A stretch of DNA of 37,056 bases from positions 1-37,056 of the forward strand of contig JAJBBH010000091.1 in NCBI GenBank assembly GCA_020532185.1, given 5' to 3'. Within the stretch, counting starts at the first letter, position 1. Each line of letters begins with the position of its first letter. The notes below the pieces were generated by a model. The model did not search any database and was not told where the DNA came from. It saw only the letters and a program-made list of their open reading frames with translations. A program made the translations under genes and the position numbers. Origin of the DNA: Candidatus Cloacimonadota bacterium (lineage in GTDB: Bacteria > Cloacimonadota > Cloacimonadia > Cloacimonadales > WRIO01). Positions 9,070-17,222 of the stretch are shown here, one piece after another.

Positions 9070-10284
9070 TTATCTCAAGATTTTCTCAATCTTTGATGCC
9101 CTCAATCTTGCAGGTTGTTTGAACCCTGAACCAATTAATGGGCGACAATAAGAAAGAAATTGTTCTGTTACATAGTTACCATCTGAGTTAATATACTTAT
9201 CAGGCATAAGCCTTGTCTTTGCTGCTATTTCAATAAGTGGCACAGGCTTATACTCAACAGCATAATCTCCAACACGTTGTATAGTAATAGAGCAGTCAAT
9301 GTTATGCCAAATAGCAAAATGTGCAGCCTTCTCCCCTACCTCTCTTGCTTCGATCTGATCGATATCAGATACACATGGCATGAATGAGCGCTGCAAATAG
9401 CCAAATGTATCAGCCCTTACACGACCAATTTTCAGATTCTTTTTGATATACTCTGACAATAAATCACCTAAAGCACCAGTACCAGAAAGCTGGACATTTC
9501 CATGAGCATCTCTTTCGACAGTATCTGTAAGTGTACTAATTATTGGGATTCCCTTTCTGTCTGTAATACCCTCAGAAACGGCGATTACACAACGTCCATA
9601 TTTATCGTATGTAGTCTTAACGTCATTTAAGAACTTTTCTTTGTCAAAAGCCCTTTCTGGCAAGTATATTAAGTGCGGTCCATCATCTGGAAATTTCTTT
9701 GCCATTGCAGCAGCTGCAGTTAAAAAGCCTGCATGTCTTCCCATGACTACACCAATATAAACGCCTGGTAAAGATCTGTTATCTAAATTTGCACCCACAA
9801 ATGATTCAGCTACAAACCTTGCAGCAGAGCCATAGCCAGGTGTATGATCATTCAAAACTAAGTCATTGTCTATAGTTTTTGGGATATGTATTGCTCTAAA
9901 ATCATAGTTTTCTGCTTTTGCTTTTTCATTAATAATTCGCACTGTATCGGACGAATCATTACCACCGATATAAAAGAAATATCTTACATCGTGTGCTTTT
10001 AGCACTTGAAAAGCTTGTGCACAATATGCTTCATCTGGTTTATCTCTTGTAGAAAGCAATGCAGATGATGCACTATTTGCCACCTGTTCTAAGTTATGAT
10101 TTGTTTCTTGTGTTAAATCGAGAAAATCTTCATTTAATATGCCTCTTATACCATTTACAGCACCATATATTTTTGTAACTTGAGGAAACTTTCTGGATTC
10201 AAGAATTGCACCAACTAAAGATTGATTGATTACAGCTGTGGGACCTCCCCCTTGAGCTATGACAACTTTTCCTTGTAACTTCAT
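9070..10284 (-). CDS. pfp: Diphosphate-dependent 6-phosphofructokinase
   Basis: Phosphorylates fructose-6-phosphate reversibly with pyrophosphate, serving both glycolysis and gluconeogenesis; 404 residues. The N-terminal phosphate-binding stretch is 'IAQGGGPTAVINQSLVG'. At 107-111 it reads GGNDS, with Asp110 where ATP enzymes have Gly. At 135-141 it reads PKTIDND, with Lys136 where ATP enzymes usually have Gly. Both residues are the accepted marks of PPi rather than ATP use. 'TPGYGSAARF' and 'VVMGRHAGFL' are also present. ATG 10284 is six bases from GGAGG (10291-10295). It has its own promoter and shares the terminator with ctp. Confidence 0.94.
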   Translation of the reverse strand: MKLQGKVVIAQGGGPTAVINQSLVGAILESRKFPQVTKIYGAVNGIRGILNEDFLDLTQETNHNLEQVANSASSALLSTRDKPDEAYCAQAFQVLKAHDVRYFFYIGGNDSSDTVRIINEKAKAENYDFRAIHIPKTIDNDLVLNDHTPGYGSAARFVAESFVGANLDNRSLPGVYIGVVMGRHAGFLTAAAAMAKKFPDDGPHLIYLPERAFDKEKFLNDVKTTYDKYGRCVIAVSEGITDRKGIPIISTLTDTVERDAHGNVQLSGTGALGDLLSEYIKKNLKIGRVRADTFGYLQRSFMPCVSDIDQIEAREVGEKAAHFAIWHNIDCSITIQRVGDYAVEYKPVPLIEIAAKTRLMPDKYINSDGNYVTEQFLSYCRPLIGSGFKQPARLRASKIEKILR

Positions 10285-10315
10285 CTAAAACCTCCATTAT
10301 AGTTATTATTTATTT

Positions 10316-10343
10316 AATATATATTTTCTCACTATTTTGTCAA
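10316..10343 (-). promoter_or_regulatory. Promoter for pfp
   Basis: On the minus strand, TTGACA (10338-10343) and TATATT (10316-10321) are separated by 16 bases; an overlapping TATTAA gives 18. It sits directly downstream of the terminator of the preceding gene, so pfp is probably transcribed alone. Confidence 0.65.
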
Positions 10344-10349
10344 TAAATA

Positions 10350-10377
10350 AAAATGCCCTTCTTTAAACAAGAAGGGC
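10350..10377 (-). terminator. Intrinsic terminator of the secreted-protein gene
   Basis: Nine-base stem GCCCTTCTT / AAGAAGGGC (10355-10363 with 10369-10377) and a five-base loop. On the minus strand it is followed by ATTTTTATTTATT. It lies 20 bases after the stop of the leftward gene ending at 10397. Confidence 0.85.
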
Positions 10378-10396
10378 AAACTAATATTTGTTTGAT

Positions 10397-12211
10397 TTAT
10401 TTCATCAAAATGGCTCTTTTTACTTCTAAATTATTCTCTGTTTGCAATTTATAGTAATAAATGCCAGAGGGCATATTGGTTCCATTAACATCTTTACCAT
10501 TCCAGTTCACTGTATGATTACCAGCGTTTTTAATATCATTTACTAAAGTTACAACTTTTTGCCCTTTACAATTATAAATAGATATATTTACCATTTCACT
10601 TTTATCTATTTGGTAGGCTATAGTTGTATTTGGGTTAAATGGATTAGGATAATTACCTTGCAATTGCTTTGTTTTGGCGATAGCATTATTGTCTGTTGCT
10701 ACCCAAGCAAAGTCAGAAAGCATTCTGCTTGCTACAAATCTTCCATCTACTCTTTCGTGAGGGATACATGCCATTGTTATTGTTCCACTTGGTACGGGTG
10801 TTTCTATATAATCTTCATCATAAAAAGATGTGCGGAAATTAGCATTACCTGTACCGTCTGTAATAGGATAAACACTTCCTACTTCAAAATCTCCAGATGC
10901 ATTAACAAAAGTAAGACCACTAATTGCAACAAGCCTGGATTCATACATATCAAAGTTTGAGTTAAGTTGTTGAATTGTTATTGAAATAGCGGTAACAGGG
11001 TTGTTTGAAGAGCTTGGTGCTGTTATATTTACTGTTGGAATAAACTGCAACATTCCATTAAATGTTTCAATTTTTCCTGACAATCCAGTTATTCCATCGC
11101 CTATATTGAAATTAGTACTAATAACGTTTGAATAGTCATCAATAAGAATTCCTGCATTTGCGTCTTGTACAAAGATTTGATTTCTAAAGCTTTGTGTAAA
11201 CGACACTATCACTTCACCTGTTACTGTATATATTGTCACGCCATCGTCGTTTTGTTGCCTTAATTCACTTAAATTAGCCACAGCTACAGCAAATGAGTAG
11301 GTTGCAGAAGTTGTATTACTTGGTGTAAAATTATCTTTATAGGCTTTTGCTTTCAGAATAGTTGTTTCAGAAATAGTTATTGGATTTGAATATAAAGTTG
11401 ACGACTCTGTTGGTTCATCACCATTAATTGTGTAATAGATTTGTGCACCTGCTGTTGGACAAGTAATAGAGACGGAAATAGGCTCACTATAAACACCGCC
11501 TGCGGGGTCAAAGCTTGGTGCTAAAACAATATCACCAGCTGTGCTGCTAAATGTTATGTTATCATATCTGTAAGTACCACCAGTACCATAACTACCTGTT
11601 GGGTTTGCAGGTCCATAAGCGTTTGTACCTGAAACAAAGGCTGATACAATTCTTATTCCAAAATTTGCGTTGTTATTAACTTCTTGAATTGAAGCAAAAC
11701 TTGCAGAGCGGTAAAACCAAGTACCCCCAGCGTCAACAATATATAAGCCATTATCATAAGCAGATTCATTGTTTGTAACTGTATTTGTATTGCTTGCATT
11801 TGCAGCATTTGCATCAAAATCTATCCAATTTACGCCATCAATTGTGTACTGAAGACACATGCGACTTGAGCCTGTATTGCTATTCCTTTGGTGCCAGCTA
11901 ATTTCGACATTTTCTTTACCAACTGTTGATACCATTGCTTGAATGCCGGCAGTCTTGTTGCCTGTTCCTTGAGCAGGATATCCAGTAGATTGAAGAGCTA
12001 AGCCGCCAGAGCCTGAACCTGTAAAGCCTGTGAGAAATTCGTAACTTATATCTCCAATTGTGGTCAATACACCGTCTCCTTCAGCTGGAATAAAGTTACT
12101 ATTTTCAAAATCCCAGTAAGTAAAAGATGTTTGGGCATAAAGCATGCCAAAAGAGAAAAGAACAAGCAATATGAGCATTGTGTTTTTAATTGTTAAACTT
12201 TTAACCTTCAT
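10397..12211 (-). CDS. Secreted protein with chitobiase/hexosaminidase-type, OB-like and FlgD-like sorting domains
   Basis: A 604-residue exported protein without an enzyme motif I recognise. In order: signal peptide (about 1-27, ending MLYAQ); a beta-rich region with a repeated Gly/Ser/Thr pattern; a chitobiase/beta-hexosaminidase C-terminal-type Ig module (about 230-310, 'YYTINGDEPTESSTLYSNPI'); an OB-like/DUF5689-type module ('VTGEVIVSFTQSFRNQIFVQ'); and a C-terminal FlgD-like Ig domain starting 'NYPNPFNPNTTIAYQI' and ending 'AILMK'. Tails of this kind are associated with secretion or surface attachment in FCB-type bacteria. The start at ATG 12211 is five bases after GGAGG; a longer start at 12223 would include that site. 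Function unknown; probably extracellular or surface. Confidence 0.85.
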   Translation of the reverse strand: MKVKSLTIKNTMLILLVLFSFGMLYAQTSFTYWDFENSNFIPAEGDGVLTTIGDISYEFLTGFTGSGSGGLALQSTGYPAQGTGNKTAGIQAMVSTVGKENVEISWHQRNSNTGSSRMCLQYTIDGVNWIDFDANAANASNTNTVTNNESAYDNGLYIVDAGGTWFYRSASFASIQEVNNNANFGIRIVSAFVSGTNAYGPANPTGSYGTGGTYRYDNITFSSTAGDIVLAPSFDPAGGVYSEPISVSITCPTAGAQIYYTINGDEPTESSTLYSNPITISETTILKAKAYKDNFTPSNTTSATYSFAVAVANLSELRQQNDDGVTIYTVTGEVIVSFTQSFRNQIFVQDANAGILIDDYSNVISTNFNIGDGITGLSGKIETFNGMLQFIPTVNITAPSSSNNPVTAISITIQQLNSNFDMYESRLVAISGLTFVNASGDFEVGSVYPITDGTGNANFRTSFYDEDYIETPVPSGTITMACIPHERVDGRFVASRMLSDFAWVATDNNAIAKTKQLQGNYPNPFNPNTTIAYQIDKSEMVNISIYNCKGQKVVTLVNDIKNAGNHTVNWNGKDVNGTNMPSGIYYYKLQTENNLEVKRAILMK

Positions 12212-12239
12212 ATTATCCTCCATTCAATATTTAAACCAG

Positions 12240-12265
12240 ATTATAAAACATGGAAAATATGGCAA
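12240..12265 (-). promoter_or_regulatory. Possible promoter for the secreted-protein gene
   Basis: A perfect -10 TATAAT on the minus strand (12240-12245) lies 28 bases upstream of the ATG. The -35 is poor: TTGCCA at 12260-12265 is only 14 bases away, and TTCTTG at 12263-12268 is at 17. A promoter is expected here, but the -35 is not convincing. Confidence 0.4.
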
Positions 12266-12417
12266 GAATTTTTATTAAAAAAGTTTAAGAAAGAATCCAT
12301 TGTATATAATAATCATATAAATAGATTTTTTTTACTCAACAAAAGTAGTCAATCAATGAAAATATTTCAATCATTATCCAATCTTTTTATCAACTAAAAT
12401 TCTTACCCCAATATATT

Positions 12418-12446
12418 TTGACACCTTGATGCTTTATAAATATAAT
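12418..12446 (+). promoter_or_regulatory. Perfect consensus sigma-70 promoter in the intergenic region
   Basis: TTGACA (12418-12423), a 17-base spacer, TATAAT (12441-12446): an exact match to the housekeeping consensus. The predicted start is about 12453. The nearest downstream annotated start is 440 bases away, so it makes either a small RNA, a small-peptide mRNA, or a long leader for the operon at 12892. Confidence 0.7.
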
Positions 12447-12609
12447 GTATCTGTGTTGGCAGAAAAGGAACAGCAAAAATCATAGATGTATAACATAAAA
12501 AATGCTTTTGGGGATGCAAATTATCATATTGTCGTAAAGTATTACAATCCCGTTAGATTCCCCTTTGATTCCCCCTGCTATCTTTGAGAATGAATGGATA
12601 TATAGTAGA

Positions 12610-12631
12610 CATATAAGAGGCATATAAGAGG
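12610..12631 (+). repeat. Tandem 11-bp repeat carrying a ribosome-binding-like AAGAGG
   Basis: CATATAAGAGG occurs twice head-to-tail (12610-12620 and 12621-12631). Each copy ends in AAGAGG, which resembles a ribosome-binding site. The second copy ends six bases before an ATG at 12638. Confidence 0.8.
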
Positions 12632-12637
12632 TTTTAA

Positions 12638-12700
12638 ATGGGTATTATAATAATATTATGGGTAGCAAGCTTATTAAAAATAAGTACAAGGTTTATATGA
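12638..12700 (+). CDS. Possible 20-residue hydrophobic peptide
   Basis: ATG 12638 follows AAGAGG by six bases and opens a 20-codon frame ending at TGA 12698-12700. The peptide starts MGIIIILWVASLLK, a hydrophobic run with a short basic tail. It lies downstream of the perfect promoter at 12418-12446, so transcription is plausible. At this length chance cannot be excluded, and no homologue is known to me. It could be a leader peptide, a toxin-like micropeptide, or nothing. Confidence 0.2.
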   Translation: MGIIIILWVASLLKISTRFI

Positions 12701-12842
12701 TTTTCATTGTTTTGATAGAAATAAAAGATATACCTCAAGCTAAAATAGTCATTTTTGGCAGCAATTTTTTGGCATAAGTTTTGTTTTTTTGTATACCAAA
12801 AACTGCAAACTCAATTTTATTTAAAGAAAATCATAATTTTTA

Positions 12843-12871
12843 TTGACAAGAATAATTTTTTTTTATATATA
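12843..12871 (+). promoter_or_regulatory. Promoter of the SiaABC-like operon
   Basis: TTGACA (12843-12848), 17-base spacer rich in T, TATATA (12866-12871). Transcription would start near 12878, directly before AAGGAG (12880-12885) and the start at 12892, giving a very short leader. Confidence 0.72.
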
Positions 12872-12891
12872 GTCTGATCAAGGAGTTTATG

Positions 12892-15800
12892 ATGAAAAAA
12901 CTATTTTTATTTATTCAACTACTAATACTCGCAACGTTGGCATATGCTCAATCATTACCTATCAGAAACTATTCAACAGACGATGGGTTGGTACAAAGTC
13001 AGGTATCACAAATTTCCCAAGATAATAACGGTTATATATGGTTTTTAACTCTTGGTGGTGCTTCAAAATTCGATGGATACACTTTTTTAAATTACAATTT
13101 AGCGACAGGATTAGCAACAAATACAATGAGCCAATTTGATGTTAATGACGACATTATCTATTTTATTGGTAATAACACAATTAGTATTGTTGAAGGAAAG
13201 AATATTATTAAATATGATCAGAATTACTTTTTGGATGAGCTTCATGAAAAAGTTTTAAATATCGCATTAACTGGCGATTCTACAAAAACTTTCATCAACG
13301 TTGCAACAGAGTCAAAAATTTATAGATACAGCAATGATGAAAAAGTTTTCAAAGAGTATTACGATTTACGACAATTACCTGAACCAATTAACACAGATGC
13401 CCTCACAGTTCGATACCCAGATAATGACCACATAATGGTGCTATTTGACAAAAGTTGTTATTTAGTACATCTTCATGATAATAGCATTACAAACCTATTA
13501 GAAGAGCTTGATATTTCATTAGAAAACGGCGGCTCAATTGGTTATTATGGAATCAATAATGATAAGGGAGAATACACATTATTTTATACGAATGAATCTT
13601 CAACAGAATCAAAAATCATTCAATATAATGTTTTGACAAAAGAAAAAGATTTGGTCTTGACAAGCAAAAACATTACTGAAATTGCGTATAACAGTGAATC
13701 AGGCTCTTCTCTCTATTATAAAAAAGACGACTACTATCAATTTGTAACAGCAGAAGGTAAAATATTTAACTATAATCCATTAACTAAAGATAGATTTTTT
13801 AGCGATGACTTAATTCAGCCCAAAAAAATAAATATGTCTAATGTCGTCAATGTATACTATCTTAATGATCATCTTTGGATAGGTACAAATGAGGGGCTTA
13901 TTGACTACAATATTCAAACGAAGAAAACAAAAACTTATACAACCGATGATGGCTTGTCAAGCAACAATATTCAATGTATTTATGTCGATCGTGAAGACAA
14001 TATTTGGTTAGGCATGAATGGCACAGGAGTTGATGTTGTTGTTCAAGGTAATATCAGTAATTATGATGCAAAAAATGGTTTATCTCATTCTGGTACAACT
14101 AACTGTACTGAAGGTGATGATGGCAGCCTATGGATCAGTTGCGATAATGGCTTATCACGATTATTGCCTGATGGGACCATAAAAAATTATAATTCAAATG
14201 ATGGCTTACCTCATAATGACACATGGGCACTTTCTAAAGATACAAATGGACAGATTTGGGTAGGTACCTATAATACAGGGCTCGTTTCATTTGATGGAAA
14301 GAAATTTATTAACAGAAGACCAAAAGAACTTGAACCTTATAGTGGCTACTTAACTGGTATATTTTCCGATTCAGAAGGTAATATTTGGGTGTTTATCAGG
14401 TATTATATCATAAAATACGACAAGGATTATAACTATACTATTTACAAACAGCCAGAGTCACAATCTGTCTATGAGGTCGTAGAAGATAGTGATGGGCTTT
14501 TGTGGGGTGCTTTAGGGAATAAAGGTATAGCTGTTATGAATAAAAATGCAGAAATATTAGCTAACTACCCAATTGATACGCGAGTTTTCAATTCAATTAT
14601 TGTAGGATTAGAGATTGTTGACAAAAACACTATTTTATGCTTTACATACGGTGAGGGAATTATTGAATTTGATAGAAACACAAAGCAATATAATAGAATC
14701 TTCAAATCCAAATTACAGGACTATGGAATCACCAAAGCTCATGTAAGAGATGACGATGGTAATTTGTGGGTTGGGACTATAAAAGGCATAGTGAAAATTA
14801 CTAAAGACAATATTATAAAAGAATTTAAGAAAGAAGATGGTTTGATTGGAGAAGATGTCAGAACAACAGGAGCATTTAAAGACAGTAAGGGTGTTCTTTG
14901 GTTCTGCACATCAGCAGGACTTGTAAGAATAATCGCAGAAGAACAAAATATTGATTCTACTCCACCCAAAATGATTATTACCGATTTCAAATCAAAACAA
15001 ACTCATAATATCATTAATAATCAAAAAATCACGCTTGCCCCCAATGATAGAACAATCTCAATAAGCTTTACAGGTATTGATTTAAGAAACCCAAATCGAG
15101 TACAATACTCATATATTTTAGAGGATTTTGATCAAGATTGGTCACCGCTTTCCTTAGATAGATCGATCAGATATACAAACCTAAACAATGGGAAATACAC
15201 ATTCAAAGTATACTCGATTGATCATGCAGGCAATAAAAGTGAGATAAAAGAGATTGATATTGTTATTTTAACTCCATTTTGGAAGACATGGTGGTTCATT
15301 AGTTTGGAAGTTTTAATCCTGATACTTATTGTTATCGGTATTATTAACTGGCGATTAAGATTACTAAAAAGAAAGAATGAACAACTTGAATTCTTAGTTG
15401 CACTAAGAACCAAACAGCTTAAAGAAAAGAACGATCAATTGTTGAGTAGTATTAGATACGCTGAAAGAATACAAAAAGCTTTATTAGTTGATAAAAGCGA
15501 TCTAAAGAAAGTATTTAAAGACCTATTTATATTGTTTTTACCTAAAGATATTATATCTGGTGACTTCTATTGGTATTATAAGAATGAAAATTATTATTAC
15601 TTAGCTGTTGTTGACTGTACTGGGCATGGTGTTCCAGGTGCACTATTATCAATTGTTGGCAATATGCTTTTAAATGAAGCTGTTAATGGTATTCAGAATG
15701 CAAAGCCTGGAGAGCTACTAACAAGCTTACACGAAAATGTGAGACTTGTCCTTTCTCAAACTAATGAAAGAGGCGGTTCAAGAGACGGCATGGAGGTTGC

Positions 15801-16209
15801 ACTTTGCCGTATAAATAAAGATCTAACTGAGTTAGTATTTGCTGGTGCCAATCGTCCACTTTACTATTTTGAAAAATCAAACTTAAAGCAACTCAAAGAA
15901 GTGTCGGGAACTCGTAAAGGAATTGGAGGTTTGCAACGCGAAGAATTTAGAGTTTTTGATGACACAACTATATCATTAGAGAATGTACATTCATTATATA
16001 TGTATAGTGACGGGCTGGTAGATCAAAATAATGCTGCTAATAAAAAGTTCTCATCAAGATATTTAAAATCTATTCTTAAAGATATAGTAAATAAAGATAT
16101 GGAAGAACAGGAAAAAATAATCATTGACGAATTAACCAAACATAAAGAAAATGAACCACAAAGAGACGATATAACAATGATTGGTCTTGTTGTTCACAAT
16201 AAAGTATAA
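12892..16209 (+). CDS. Beta-propeller/Y_Y_Y sensor with cytoplasmic SpoIIE-type phosphatase (SiaA-like)
   Basis: About 1105 residues. A signal peptide (ending ATLAYAQ) is followed by a periplasmic two-propeller-type region of Reg_prop repeats with the pattern 'DGL...D..G.IW.G....G' (for example 'DDGLSSNNIQCIYVDREDNI', 'DTNGQIWVGTYNTGLVSFDG'). A Y_Y_Y domain ('YSYILEDFDQDWSPL', 'LNNGKYTFKVYSID') and one membrane helix (about 802-824) come next. A coiled coil and a PP2C/SpoIIE serine phosphatase fill the cytoplasmic end. Metal-ligand Asp motifs are intact: 'SGDFYWYY' (D891), 'VDCTGHGVPGA' (D908), 'MYSDGLVD' and 'QRDDITMIG'. By analogy with Pseudomonas SiaA it would dephosphorylate the SiaC-like protein. 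ATG 12892 is better spaced from AAGGAG than ATG 12889. Confidence 0.9.
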   Translation: MKKLFLFIQLLILATLAYAQSLPIRNYSTDDGLVQSQVSQISQDNNGYIWFLTLGGASKFDGYTFLNYNLATGLATNTMSQFDVNDDIIYFIGNNTISIVEGKNIIKYDQNYFLDELHEKVLNIALTGDSTKTFINVATESKIYRYSNDEKVFKEYYDLRQLPEPINTDALTVRYPDNDHIMVLFDKSCYLVHLHDNSITNLLEELDISLENGGSIGYYGINNDKGEYTLFYTNESSTESKIIQYNVLTKEKDLVLTSKNITEIAYNSESGSSLYYKKDDYYQFVTAEGKIFNYNPLTKDRFFSDDLIQPKKINMSNVVNVYYLNDHLWIGTNEGLIDYNIQTKKTKTYTTDDGLSSNNIQCIYVDREDNIWLGMNGTGVDVVVQGNISNYDAKNGLSHSGTTNCTEGDDGSLWISCDNGLSRLLPDGTIKNYNSNDGLPHNDTWALSKDTNGQIWVGTYNTGLVSFDGKKFINRRPKELEPYSGYLTGIFSDSEGNIWVFIRYYIIKYDKDYNYTIYKQPESQSVYEVVEDSDGLLWGALGNKGIAVMNKNAEILANYPIDTRVFNSIIVGLEIVDKNTILCFTYGEGIIEFDRNTKQYNRIFKSKLQDYGITKAHVRDDDGNLWVGTIKGIVKITKDNIIKEFKKEDGLIGEDVRTTGAFKDSKGVLWFCTSAGLVRIIAEEQNIDSTPPKMIITDFKSKQTHNIINNQKITLAPNDRTISISFTGIDLRNPNRVQYSYILEDFDQDWSPLSLDRSIRYTNLNNGKYTFKVYSIDHAGNKSEIKEIDIVILTPFWKTWWFISLEVLILILIVIGIINWRLRLLKRKNEQLEFLVALRTKQLKEKNDQLLSSIRYAERIQKALLVDKSDLKKVFKDLFILFLPKDIISGDFYWYYKNENYYYLAVVDCTGHGVPGALLSIVGNMLLNEAVNGIQNAKPGELLTSLHENVRLVLSQTNERGGSRDGMEVALCRINKDLTELVFAGANRPLYYFEKSNLKQLKEVSGTRKGIGGLQREEFRVFDDTTISLENVHSLYMYSDGLVDQNNAANKKFSSRYLKSILKDIVNKDMEEQEKIIIDELTKHKENEPQRDDITMIGLVVHNKV

Positions 16210-16239
16210 ATGATAATAAAAATTAATCAAGGAGTTTTG

Positions 16240-16824
16240 ATGGTAAACAATCATAAAGAACACGATTTTTACATGTCTGATTCTGATCTGTTTTCCCTAT
16301 ATTCGAGTGGGGGGCTTGAAAAGACAATTTTAATGTTCAAAGGACTTTTAACACAAGATATCTTGGTTGTTTTGGCTGAAATGTTAGCAAATAATTTATC
16401 TAATGATCCAAGACAAAAAACAACCAAGAAAATGTTTTCAATCTTCGTAGAACTTGCACAGAATATACATCGTTATTCAGAAGAAAGATTCATATCTGAA
16501 GGAAAAGAAATTGGTGCAGGAATTGTATTAGTTAATGAATTTAAAGACTATTACACTCTTATTTCGGGCAACATCGTTCAAAATAATGTTTATCTATCCC
16601 TCAAAGAGAAAGTAGACACCTTAAACAAAATGGATGACACAGAATTAAAATCATATCGAAAAGAAAAACTTAAACAAAAAAGAAAAGAAGGCGATAAAGG
16701 AGCAGGTGTAGGATTAATTGATATTGCAAGAAAAGCTTCTAAGCCGATAGGACTCAAAGAAAAAAGACTTGAGAATGATCTTTCGTTTATTAGCTTCTAT
16801 ATTTTACTTGAAAAGGAGTTTTAA
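16240..16824 (+). CDS. SiaB-family protein kinase (DUF6272-type)
   Basis: A 194-residue protein of the SiaB type, with a GHKL/anti-sigma-like ATPase fold. The N-box is 'IFVELAQNIHRYSEER' (E-x-x-x-N), and a glycine-rich 'KGAGVGLIDIARKAS' lies near the end, as expected for ATP binding. In Pseudomonas SiaB phosphorylates SiaC and opposes the phosphatase SiaA; this gene lies between corresponding genes, which supports the same role. The frame is open from ATG 16210, directly after the previous stop, but ATG 16240 has AAGGAG (16229-16234) five bases upstream and is the likelier start. The stop overlaps the next ATG by one base. Confidence 0.85.
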   Translation: MVNNHKEHDFYMSDSDLFSLYSSGGLEKTILMFKGLLTQDILVVLAEMLANNLSNDPRQKTTKKMFSIFVELAQNIHRYSEERFISEGKEIGAGIVLVNEFKDYYTLISGNIVQNNVYLSLKEKVDTLNKMDDTELKSYRKEKLKQKRKEGDKGAGVGLIDIARKASKPIGLKEKRLENDLSFISFYILLEKEF

Positions 16825-17222
16825 TGGAGAACTTATATATTGAGGGAAGTAAATTTACAATGGAAGTCAACTATAATGCCGAAACAAACTTATGCATTAT
16901 GAAAGGGAATTCTTACCCAGAGGATGCAATCAACTTTTTTGAGCCCTTAAATGAATGGTTAGAACAATATATAGAGGAAATTAACAAACCATTAACAATG
17001 GAAATTCAACTATACTACTTGAATTCAAGCTCTTCTAAATGTTTTATGGATATTTTTGATATTCTTGATGAATACCAAGAAGATGGAGGCAGCGTATTAG
17101 TAAAATGGTTCTACGAGAGAAATGATGATGAAATACGAGAAGCAGGAGAAGAACTACTTGAAGATATGAGCTTTAAGTTTGAGTATATTGAGATTCCAGA
17201 GTCATCATTATATGAGGCATAA
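16824..17222 (+). CDS. SiaC-family regulatory phosphoprotein (DUF1987)
   Basis: A 132-residue protein matching DUF1987/SiaC along its length: 'ENLYIEGSKFTMEVNYN', 'GNSYPEDAINFFEPLNEWL', 'LYYLNSSSSKCFMDIFDIL' and 'VKWFYERNDDEIREAGEE'. SiaC is phosphorylated by SiaB and dephosphorylated by SiaA; its phosphorylation state decides which partner it binds. In most members the site reads N-T-S-S-x-K; here Ser68 replaces the phosphorylated Thr, and Ser is still phosphorylatable. Overlapping TAATG junctions on both sides and AAGGAG at 16814-16819 point to tight co-expression with its kinase and the next protein. Confidence 0.9.
   Translation: MENLYIEGSKFTMEVNYNAETNLCIMKGNSYPEDAINFFEPLNEWLEQYIEEINKPLTMEIQLYYLNSSSSKCFMDIFDILDEYQEDGGSVLVKWFYERNDDEIREAGEELLEDMSFKFEYIEIPESSLYEA

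Larger units (their letters stand above)
12224..12888. other. Long gene-free divergent region (about 665 bases)
   Basis: The only stretch over 300 bases without a convincing gene. It separates the leftward secreted-protein gene from the rightward signalling operon. It contains a perfect consensus promoter reading right (12418-12446), two tiny ORFs (33 codons at 12486-12587 and 20 codons at 12638-12700), an 11-bp tandem repeat (12610-12631), the duplicated octamer GATTCCCC near 12556-12575, and the operon-proximal promoter at 12843-12871. I found no tRNA, known riboswitch signature or strong terminator hairpin in it. Confidence 0.7.

Noticed and set aside
9070-10284. ATP-dependent phosphofructokinase
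   Set aside because: Asp110 in GGNDS and Lys136 in PKTIDND are the residues that mark pyrophosphate-dependent enzymes.
12486-12587. 33-codon ORF downstream of the perfect promoter
   Set aside because: The nearest purine-rich stretch (AAGGA, 12465-12469) is 16 bases from the ATG, too far for a ribosome-binding site, and the peptide resembles nothing I know.
12690-12835. Distant inverted repeat ATGATTTTC / GAAAATCAT
   Set aside because: Nine bases about 120 apart in very AT-rich DNA, with no supporting structure; likely chance.
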